Source: DATMFV01 sp964651005
GTDB lineage: Bacteria > Verrucomicrobiota > Verrucomicrobiia > Chthoniobacterales > Chthoniobacteraceae
DNA length: 5,336 bases
Assembly (NCBI GenBank): GCA_964651005.1
Contig: CAZYVL010000146.1
Span: forward strand, 1 to 5,336
Reading direction: 5' to 3'
Shown here: one piece after another, positions 1 through 5,336 of the stretch
Position numbering within the stretch: position 1 is the stretch's first letter
Layout of the letters: each line of letters starts with the position of its first letter
Notes under the pieces: model-generated
Databases searched by the model: none
The model's input: only the letters and a program-made list of their open reading frames with translations
Told to the model about the DNA's origin: nothing
Translations under genes and position numbers: made by a program

Positions 1-3000
1 CCCCGCTTGCGCACCGCCGCCTCGGCCTTCTTGAGCAGCGCGGCGAAGCTCTGCTTCTCCACGGCGAGGTTGCACTTGGGGCAATACTGCGTGCCGAGCT
101 TGGCGAAAAGCAGGCGCAGGAAATGGTAAACCTCCGTCACCGTCGCCACGGTCGATTTCCCGCCGCCACGCGTCACGCGCTGCTCGATGGCGACCGACGG
201 TGGCAATCCCGTAACGAGATCGACATCCGGCTTTTCGAGCTGCTCCACGAACTGCCGCGCGTACGGCGACATGCTGTCGAGAAACCGGCGCTGCCCCTCG
301 GCGAAAAGAAGATCGAAGGCGAGCGTGCTCTTGCCCGAGCCGCTCAGGCCCGTGATGACGACCAACTGGTCGCGCGGAATCTCGATGGAGAAATTCTTGA
401 GGTTATGCTCCCGCGCCCCGTGCACGCCAATGGCGGGCAACGCCGCCTTCCGCGCGCGGGCGGGCTCCTTGCGCAGCGCCTCCCTTGCCTTCCCCGCCTC
501 CCCGCGCGGTTTGAGCATCCCGGCTAGGTATGATCCAGTATGCGACCCGGTTTTGGCCGCCGTGCGCGCCACCTCCTCGGGCGTCCCCGTGGCAACGACC
601 AGCCCGCCGCCCGAACCGGCTTCCGGGCCGAGATCGACCAGGTAATCGGCGGACTTGATGACCTCCAGGTTGTGCTCGATCACCAGCAGCGTATTCCCCT
701 GCTCCACCAGCCGGTCGAAGAGGCGCAGGAGCATCGCCACGTCGTCGAAGTGCAGGCCGGTCGTCGGCTCGTCGAGGATGAAGAGCGTCTTCGCGCCGCC
801 GCTCTGTTCGGCAAGATGCCGGACGAGCTTGAGCCGCTGCGATTCGCCGCCGCTCAAGACATTGAGCGGCTGGCCGAGCCGGAGATAGCCAAGGCCCACT
901 TCGTCGAGCAGCCTGAGCGCGGCGAGCAGCCCGGCGATGGATCCCTTGGGCGGCTCCTCCCCTGCGGGCGTGAAAAACCCGATGGCGTCGCTCACGGTCA
1001 TCTCCAGCACCTCCGCGATGGAGCGCCCGCGCAGCCGCACCTTGAGCACATGCGCCTGGTAGCGGCGGCCGTTGCACTCGGGGCAGCGGACGAAAAGATC
1101 GCTCAAAAACTGCATCTCGATCTTCTCGAAGCCCATGCCCGAGCAGCGGTCGCACCGCCCGTTGCCGGTGTTAAAGGAGAACGAACTGGCGCTCAGGCCC
1201 GCCGCCAGCGCCTCGGGGAGCATGGCGAACTCCTCGCGGATCGCGTCGAACACGCCAAGGTAAACCGCCGGGCTGGAACGCGGCGTGCGCGAAAGCGGCG
1301 ACTGATCGACCATCACCACCCCGGCGAGCGCCTCCGCGCCCGCAATCCGGCGGCACCTCCCCGCCGCTTCCTCGCCGCTCCCGCCGCCGCCCCGGAGTGC
1401 TTCGAGCTGGCGGTAAAGAACCTCATGCACAAGCGTGCTCTTCCCGGAGCCGGAAACCCCGGTCACGCAGCCGAACACGCCGAGCGGAAACGCGACGTCG
1501 ATCTCCCGGAGATTGTTCTGCGCCGCCCCTTCCACGCGGAGCCACCCCTGCGGCTCACGCCGCCGCGCGGGCACGGGGATCGCCTTGCGGCCCGTGAGGT
1601 AATCGGCGGTGAGCGTCCGGCGCAGCTTCGCGAGCGGCCCGCTGTAGACAAGATGCCCCCCTCCCTCGCCGCGCCCCGGCCCGATCTCCACGAAATGATC
1701 CGCCGCGCGCAGCACCGCCTCTTCGTGCTCCACGACGACGAGCGTGTTCCCCCGGTCGCGCAGGTCGCGCATGATGCGGATGAGCCGCCCCACATCGCGC
1801 GGGTGCAGGCCGACGCTCGGCTCGTCCATGACGAAAAGCGTGTTCACAAGCGACGCGCCGAGACAGGTCGTCAACGTCACGCGCTCGGTCTCGCCGCCGC
1901 TCAACGTCCGCGTCGGGCGGTCGAGCGTCAGGTAGCCGAGCCCCACTTCGCGCAGGTAGCGCAGCCGCGCGCGCACTTCGCCGCGCAGCATCGCCGTGGT
2001 GGAATCCTCCCCCTCGCACGGCTCGAAAACCTCGTGCAATTCGGCAACCGGCAGCGCCGCAAGCTCCGGCAGCGTCTTTTCGGCATAGCGGAAATGCAAC
2101 GCCGCAGGCTGGAAGCGCCCGCCGCGACACTCGGGGCAGAGCGTGTAGTTCCGGTACCGGCTCAGGAGCACGCGGACGTGCATCTTGTACGACTTCGACT
2201 CCAGCCAGGTAAAGAACCCGCGCACGCCGTACCAGCGCCCGTGGGTCCAAAGCTCCTCGGCAGGCGCAGCCGGGTCTTCGCCGTAGAGGACGAAATCCTG
2301 GTCCGCCTTCGGGAGTTCCCGGTAGGGAGCGCGGATGTCGATCTCGCGCGCGGCGCATCCCTTGAGGAGATCGCGCTGGCATTCCCGGCCATTCTCCGTC
2401 TGGAACGGCTTCACCACTCCGTCGGCAATGCTCAGGCTCTGGTCCGGGATCGCGCGTTCGAGGTCAATCGCGATGATGCGGCCAAACCCCCGGCAGGCCG
2501 GGCACGCGCCCAAGGGATTGTTGAAGCTGAAAAGCCCGGGGCTGGGCGGCGTGATGTCGAGATCGCAATGGGCACAGTGCCACCCCGCCGAATGCGGCAG
2601 AAGTCGCGCCTCCCCCTGCCCAGGCTTGCCCCCCGGGATGACGAACGCGATCTGCCCCTTGCCGAAGCGCAGCGCCGTTTCCACCGCCTCGGCGAGCCGG
2701 GTGCGGTTCTCCTCGCCGATGGCGATCCGGTCCTGGATCACCCGCACCACAGCCGGGAGCCGTTTGGGCGCGGTTTCAGGCTGGTCGGTGCGGAAAACCG
2801 CCCCCTCCAGCCAGACGCGGAGATACCCCTGCTGCTGGAGGAACGCAAAAAAATCGGCAGGCTTCGTCCCCGGTGGCGCGGGAACGCCGAAGGTGACCAG
2901 CGCGCTCTCCCCCGCCGCCTCGCGCAGCGCGTGCTCCACGATCGACTGCGCGCTCTCGGGCCGGATTTCGCGGCGGCACGACGGGCAGAACGCCCGGGCC

Positions 3001-3359
3001 ACTCGCGGGAAGAGGAGCTTCAGGTAATCGTTGATCTCCGTCATCGTCCCGACCGTGGAGCGGGTCGTCTTGACGGAGTTCGCCTGCTCGATGGCAATGG
3101 CCGGGGGGATGCCGACGATCTCGTCCACCTGCGGCTTGTCCATCCGCTCCAGGAACTGGCGCGTGTAGGGGCTGAACGTCTCCACGTAGCGCCGCTGCCC
3201 CTCGGCATAGAGGGTGTCGAAGGCGAGGCTCGACTTGCCGCTGCCGCTCGGGCCGGAAATCACCGTCAACTCGCCGAGCGGAATGTCGAGGTCGATCCCC
3301 TTGAGGTTGTTCTGCCGCGCGCCGCGGATCTGGATGGAATGTTCGGCTCGATTGCCCAC
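1..3359 (-). CDS. uvrA: Double-length UvrA (excinuclease ABC subunit A), 3' part missing
   Basis: UvrA is the damage-sensing ATPase of nucleotide excision repair; it finds lesions and loads UvrB. Reading from GTG at 3359 gives 1,119 uninterrupted codons, still open at base 1. The first UvrA unit has Walker A GPSGSGKSS (residues 36-44), a CPSC pair (125/128), a UvrB-binding-like region (about 129-260), a zinc module C262-x2-C265-x20-C286-x2-C289, another CxxC (408/411), signature LSGGE (486-490) and Walker B with D512-E513. Its second cassette has GVSGSGKST (634-642), zinc module C736-x2-C739-x19-C759-x2-C762, LSGGE (835-839) and D863-E864. The unit closes near residue 949, where a normal UvrA of about 940 residues ends. 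A Lys/Arg/Ala-rich linker (about 950-975) leads into a second unit with Walker A GLSGSGKST (1004-1012) and CPKC (1093/1096). From memory, chlamydial UvrA is fused this way at about 1,800 residues, so perhaps 700-800 residues lie outside. GTG is the only reasonable start after the in-frame TGA at 3413-3411. It has no clear ribosome binding site, so the exact start is less certain than the identity. Confidence 0.96.
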   Translation of the reverse strand, partial: MGNRAEHSIQIRGARQNNLKGIDLDIPLGELTVISGPSGSGKSSLAFDTLYAEGQRRYVETFSPYTRQFLERMDKPQVDEIVGIPPAIAIEQANSVKTTRSTVGTMTEINDYLKLLFPRVARAFCPSCRREIRPESAQSIVEHALREAAGESALVTFGVPAPPGTKPADFFAFLQQQGYLRVWLEGAVFRTDQPETAPKRLPAVVRVIQDRIAIGEENRTRLAEAVETALRFGKGQIAFVIPGGKPGQGEARLLPHSAGWHCAHCDLDITPPSPGLFSFNNPLGACPACRGFGRIIAIDLERAIPDQSLSIADGVVKPFQTENGRECQRDLLKGCAAREIDIRAPYRELPKADQDFVLYGEDPAAPAEELWTHGRWYGVRGFFTWLESKSYKMHVRVLLSRYRNYTLCPECRGGRFQPAALHFRYAEKTLPELAALPVAELHEVFEPCEGEDSTTAMLRGEVRARLRYLREVGLGYLTLDRPTRTLSGGETERVTLTTCLGASLVNTLFVMDEPSVGLHPRDVGRLIRIMRDLRDRGNTLVVVEHEEAVLRAADHFVEIGPGRGEGGGHLVYSGPLAKLRRTLTADYLTGRKAIPVPARRREPQGWLRVEGAAQNNLREIDVAFPLGVFGCVTGVSGSGKSTLVHEVLYRQLEALRGGGGSGEEAAGRCRRIAGAEALAGVVMVDQSPLSRTPRSSPAVYLGVFDAIREEFAMLPEALAAGLSASSFSFNTGNGRCDRCSGMGFEKIEMQFLSDLFVRCPECNGRRYQAHVLKVRLRGRSIAEVLEMTVSDAIGFFTPAGEEPPKGSIAGLLAALRLLDEVGLGYLRLGQPLNVLSGGESQRLKLVRHLAEQSGGAKTLFILDEPTTGLHFDDVAMLLRLFDRLVEQGNTLLVIEHNLEVIKSADYLVDLGPEAGSGGGLVVATGTPEEVARTAAKTGSHTGSYLAGMLKPRGEAGKAREALRKEPARARKAALPAIGVHGAREHNLKNFSIEIPRDQLVVITGLSGSGKSTLAFDLLFAEGQRRFLDSMSPYARQFVEQLEKPDVDLVTGLPPSVAIEQRVTRGGGKSTVATVTEVYHFLRLLFAKLGTQYCPKCNLAVEKQSFAALLKKAEAAVRKR

Positions 3360-3365
3360 GATCGG

Positions 3366-3398
3366 AAAAAAAGCCCCGGAGGAAAATGATTCCGGGAC
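3366..3398 (-). terminator. Intrinsic terminator after the HU gene
   Basis: On the minus strand GTCCCGGA (3398-3391) pairs with TCCGGGGC (3380-3373) as an 8-bp stem with one T-G wobble, enclosing a 10-base loop. Seven T follow directly (3372-3366). Stem plus T-tract is the classic Rho-independent form. It lies 63 bases past the HU stop codon, so it most likely ends the HU transcript. Its T-tract ends six bases before the presumed uvrA GTG, so it also sits in the uvrA leader. No T-tract follows the hairpin in the plus direction, so it is one-directional. Confidence 0.8.
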
Positions 3399-3461
3399 AA
3401 GGGGAAAGATTCACCCAGAGCGGGGTGCGTGGCAAGGCCGGAACGGAACCTCGGCGCGTCC

Positions 3462-3788
3462 TTAGCCCGCGCGATCGCCGTTGCGCTTGAGCGTGGAGGT
3501 CATCCGGGAAACCTTCTGGCGCATGACTTTCCCCACCTTGAACTTCACCGTGGCGCGCTCCGGGATCGGGTACGGGACGCCCGGCGCGTTCGGGTTCCTT
3601 CCGATGCGCGACTTCGCCAGGCGCACTTCAAACACGCCGAAGTTCCGCAGCTCGACATCATTTCCTTCGGCCAGCGACTCGGTGATGCAGTCGAGCGTCT
3701 TCTGGATCACCTCGAAGACGCTGTTCTGAACCATCCCAGTTTCGTTGCTGATCCGGACCACCAGATCCTTCTTGGTCATTTTCGCCAT
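3462..3788 (-). CDS. HU/IHF family DNA-binding protein
   Basis: A 108-residue nucleoid-associated protein of the HU/IHF fold, which dimerises and bends DNA. The N-terminal helices (about 5-40, beginning TKKDLVVRISNETG) are followed by the family signature ELRNFGVFEVR (46-56) and the DNA-contacting arm IGRNP (62-66), where P66 matches the proline that intercalates between base pairs. The KFKVGKVMRQKV stretch (82-93) matches the closing strand and helix. The arm reads NPNAPG where E. coli proteins have NPKTG or NPQTG, so it is one residue longer; a basic tail (94-108) extends past the fold. Start: ATG 3788 has GGA seven bases upstream; ATG 3779 would give the more usual N-terminus MTKKDL but has poorer spacing. 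HU versus IHF-like cannot be settled, so no symbol is given. It lies 81 bases after the squalene/phytoene synthase gene and is followed by an intrinsic terminator. Confidence 0.95.
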   Translation of the reverse strand: MAKMTKKDLVVRISNETGMVQNSVFEVIQKTLDCITESLAEGNDVELRNFGVFEVRLAKSRIGRNPNAPGVPYPIPERATVKFKVGKVMRQKVSRMTSTLKRNGDRAG

Positions 3789-3800
3789 AGCACGTTCCGA

Positions 3801-3829
3801 ATTTTAGCGTTCAATCCTCTCCACAGCAA
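3801..3829 (-). promoter_or_regulatory. Weak candidate promoter for the HU gene
   Basis: On the minus strand TTGCTG (3829-3824) is separated by 17 bases from TAAAAT (3806-3801). The -10 matches the sigma-70 consensus at five of six positions, the -35 at only three. Only 12 bases separate the -10 from the ATG at 3788, so a transcript would begin a few bases before the start codon and lose the GGA ribosome-binding element. This suits leaderless expression or use of the ATG at 3779. It is the only A/T-rich promoter-like stretch in this gap. HU could equally be read from further upstream. Confidence 0.22.
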
Positions 3830-3869
3830 GAATGGAACCTCCACCCTGCCCGGCTGCGGAAGGCCTCCT

Positions 3870-4973
3870 TTACACTCCGGGAGGCCCATCTTTGCAACCC
3901 CTTTTTTCCGGCCCGGGCGGCGCGAATCGCGCCAGGAAGCCGTTGCCCGACGCGGCCACGATTCCCCAGGCGAGCAGCCGCCGGATTTCCCGCCTCGGCA
4001 CCTTGAGCCGCCCGGCGGTTTCCAGCGGCGGGTGCGCCTCCAGCAGCGCAATCGTCCTCACCCCGATGGCCCACGGCAGAAAACAGGCGAACCGCAGCCG
4101 CCACGGCCGCACGGCTTCCAGATAACGGCGGCCATCGGCCAAGTGCCCCCGGGCGCGGAGCAGCCAACGCTCCACCACCGGGCGCGCCCGGCGCGGGGAG
4201 GCGAGAAGCTCTCCGGGGGCGATCCCCTCGCGCGCCAGCTCCTCTGCGGGAAGGTAGCAACGCCCCGCCGCGAGGTCCGCCGGGAGGTCGCGGAGGATGT
4301 TGACGAGTTGCAGCCCCTTCCCGTACGCAATGGCGAGGGCAACCATCTCCTCCTCGCTTCTCCCCCCGGCTGCGTAGCGCGGAAGATGCCGGAAACAGAG
4401 CCGCGTCCAGAACTCCCCGACGCAGCCCGCCACCCGGTAGGTGTAATCATCGAGTTCCGCCGCGCTGGCGAGGGCGGCGGGGTGGCGCGCCGAGCCTTCG
4501 GAGAAACGCTCCAGATCGAGTTCCTGCCCCGGCACGATAACCCCCAGAACGCGGGCGACCTCGGCCCGGTCCCCCGGCTCCAGCTGCCGCGTCAGCGCGA
4601 GCAGCGCCCCCGCGTGCCCGAGCAGCGTGCGCTCCGCCGGGTCGTCCACCCCGCCCCCGGGACCGGCAAGGGCCCCAATCCGCTCCGCCACCCGCCCCTC
4701 CGCGCTCCTCGCGGCGGCGGCAGCCGCAATGGCACGGCCAAACTCCCGCAGCACGCCGAGCCTTTCGGCAGCGGGAATGCCCGCGCTGTCGGCCACCGTA
4801 TCGCTCGTCCGGGCGAGGAGATACGCCAGCGCCACGGGCCGCCGCACCGGAGCGGGCAGCACCCGGATGGTCAAATAAAACGAGCGCGAAACCGACGCCA
4901 GGACCGCGCCAAAGAGATCCCCCCCGCCCCCGGAAGGAGCGGGCGCTCGGGACGATGAAGACGGCGGGGGCAT
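3870..4973 (-). CDS. Squalene/phytoene synthase family protein
   Basis: A 367-residue head-to-head prenyl synthase of the trans-isoprenyl diphosphate synthase fold. Such enzymes join two prenyl diphosphates, farnesyl diphosphate to squalene or geranylgeranyl diphosphate to phytoene, with Mg2+. SRSFYLTIRVLP (29-40) and YLLARTSDTVADS (51-63) hold the first Asp-rich motif D58-x3-D62. DDYTYRVAGCVGEFW (175-189) is the conserved central helix. LVNILRDLPADL (223-234) holds the second Asp-rich motif D229-x3-D233, followed by GRCYLP (237-242). Both Mg2+-binding motifs are intact, so it should be active. Hydrophobic C-terminal helices (about 294-345) may contact membrane. The first 18 residues are a Pro/Ser/Gly-rich tail that looks disordered. 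The form SFxxxIxxLPxxxRxPVxxxYLxxRxxDTVxD leans towards squalene synthase, but length and motifs cannot exclude phytoene or a diapophytoene-type product. No carotenoid or hopanoid gene adjoins it. ATG 4973 has no clear ribosome binding site, but no better start precedes SRSF. Stop is TAA. Confidence 0.9.
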   Translation of the reverse strand: MPPPSSSSRAPAPSGGGGDLFGAVLASVSRSFYLTIRVLPAPVRRPVALAYLLARTSDTVADSAGIPAAERLGVLREFGRAIAAAAAARSAEGRVAERIGALAGPGGGVDDPAERTLLGHAGALLALTRQLEPGDRAEVARVLGVIVPGQELDLERFSEGSARHPAALASAAELDDYTYRVAGCVGEFWTRLCFRHLPRYAAGGRSEEEMVALAIAYGKGLQLVNILRDLPADLAAGRCYLPAEELAREGIAPGELLASPRRARPVVERWLLRARGHLADGRRYLEAVRPWRLRFACFLPWAIGVRTIALLEAHPPLETAGRLKVPRREIRRLLAWGIVAASGNGFLARFAPPGPEKRGCKDGPPGV

Positions 4974-5041
4974 CGGGCCAGAGTGCCAGAATTTGGCTCC
5001 GGGAGTCTTGCTTAATTAGCGGGGGCCGAGCTGGCTACGGC

Positions 5042-5278
5042 CTACCGGAGCGCCTCGACCAAGGCCAAGGCCTTATCGAAAGAGGCGTGCTGGAGAAAAT
5101 GAGCGAGTTGCGGCGGCGCGTCCAGGGGGAGCTGCCGCCGCAACGCCTCAATGCGCTCGGAGGCTTCGCGGAGCCTGGCAAGATGCGCCTCAGGGTCGCG
5201 GTCGCGCAACGCCCAATCGCCGATGACTTCCCGACGCGCGCGCAACGCCTCGGCCAGTTCGGAATAGGGGAAGGACAT
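5042..5278 (-). CDS. Small helical protein of unknown function
   Basis: I do not recognise this family. Reading from ATG 5278 gives 78 residues, beginning MSFPYSELAEALRARR. It is rich in Ala, Leu, Arg and Glu, with alternating charges predicting two or three amphipathic helices (about 5-20, 28-50 and 58-78), broken by RDRDP (25-29) and LPLDAPP (49-55). There is no signal peptide, membrane segment, cysteine or known motif, so it is probably a small cytosolic protein. An in-frame ATG at 5326 would add MNRLTPRFPSGHSRRR, a basic stretch without helix character; neither ATG has a convincing ribosome binding site. The frame has no stop before the window edge, so a longer gene is possible. Codons are GC-ending like its neighbours. 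It stops (TAG) 68 bases before the squalene/phytoene synthase gene on the same strand, so co-transcription is possible. It could be a chance frame in GC-rich DNA, although no overlapping candidate competes with it. Confidence 0.55.
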   Translation of the reverse strand: MSFPYSELAEALRARREVIGDWALRDRDPEAHLARLREASERIEALRRQLPLDAPPQLAHFLQHASFDKALALVEALR

Positions 5279-5336
5279 GCGGCGGCGAGAATGCCCGGAA
5301 GGGAACCGGGGCGTCAAGCGGTTCATCCCCGCGCCC

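Noticed and set aside
403..1155. A 250-codon minus-strand frame within uvrA
   Set aside because: It is out of frame with the UvrA translation, which has correct zinc and ABC motifs across the same bases; the alternative is Arg/Ala-rich shadow sequence.
540..3389. A 949-codon open frame on the plus strand opposite uvrA
   Set aside because: Its codons are in exact register with the minus-strand uvrA codons, so it is the complement of a GC-rich gene poor in codons whose complement is a stop. The translation is Arg/Ala/His/Pro-rich with no recognisable domain, while the minus strand shows all UvrA motifs.
2776..3435. Minus-strand frame that starts upstream of uvrA and covers its 5' end, with an ATG
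   Set aside because: It offers an ATG, but its frame does not carry the Walker A or any UvrA motif; the UvrA frame is offset and starts at the GTG at 3359.
3407..3435. Possible uvrA promoter: TTGCCA (3435-3430) with a 17-base spacer to GAATCT (3412-3407), minus strand
   Set aside because: The -35 matches five of six bases but the -10 matches only about two, and it lies upstream of the terminator hairpin. Too weak to annotate.
3776..3844. A 22-codon minus-strand leader frame starting at GTG 3844 whose TGA overlaps the ATG at 3779
   Set aside because: The ATGA overlap resembles translational coupling, but the frame is the tail of a longer chance frame within the synthase gene, has a non-ATG start without clear spacing to a ribosome binding site, and shows no conserved feature.
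3429..4958. A 509-codon open frame on the plus strand opposite HU and the synthase
   Set aside because: It runs antisense across two well-supported genes and their intergenic gap. The product is low-complexity, Arg/Pro/Gly-rich and unlike any known domain.
5011..5020. AT-rich near-palindrome CTTAATTAGC in the gap upstream of the synthase
   Set aside because: It stands out in GC-rich DNA and could contain a -10 element, but no -10 match above chance and no -35 at the right distance were found, and the palindrome is imperfect.
5279..5336. Window edge upstream of the small protein
   Set aside because: It holds the alternative ATG at 5326 and a 5-bp CCCGG/CCGGG hairpin without a T-tract. No promoter or terminator can be supported.

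Overview
The window is GC-rich bacterial chromosomal sequence. All four genes I can support lie on the minus strand, so transcription runs from high to low coordinates. In transcription order they are: a small helical protein of unknown function (about 5278-5042), a squalene/phytoene synthase family enzyme (4973-3870), an HU/IHF-type nucleoid protein (3788-3462), and a very large UvrA that starts near 3359 and is still open at base 1. No tRNA, rRNA, CRISPR array, insertion sequence or phage gene was seen.

The main gene is uvrA. Codon-by-codon reading of the minus strand from a GTG at 3359 gives 1,119 codons with no stop or frameshift. It holds one complete UvrA (about residues 1-949, with both ABC cassettes, the UvrB-binding region and both zinc modules). 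After a short basic linker a second UvrA begins (from about residue 977, with its own Walker A). This is the double-length, four-cassette UvrA that I recall from Chlamydiae and Verrucomicrobia. Chlamydiae are AT-rich, so this GC-rich window points to Verrucomicrobiota or another PVC-type bacterium. That placement is an inference from one gene architecture and base composition.

The intergenic regions are short: 68 bases (5041-4974), 81 bases (3869-3789) and 102 bases (3461-3360). The last holds a convincing intrinsic terminator for the HU gene, and its T-tract ends only six bases before the uvrA start codon. HU is therefore probably the last gene of its transcript, and how uvrA is transcribed and translated is a real question.

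Functionally, HU and UvrA both act on DNA (nucleoid architecture and nucleotide excision repair). The squalene/phytoene synthase belongs to isoprenoid metabolism and has no other pathway gene beside it here. I see no previously undescribed system. The points worth a second look are the fused UvrA with unequal signature motifs and the terminator abutting its start.
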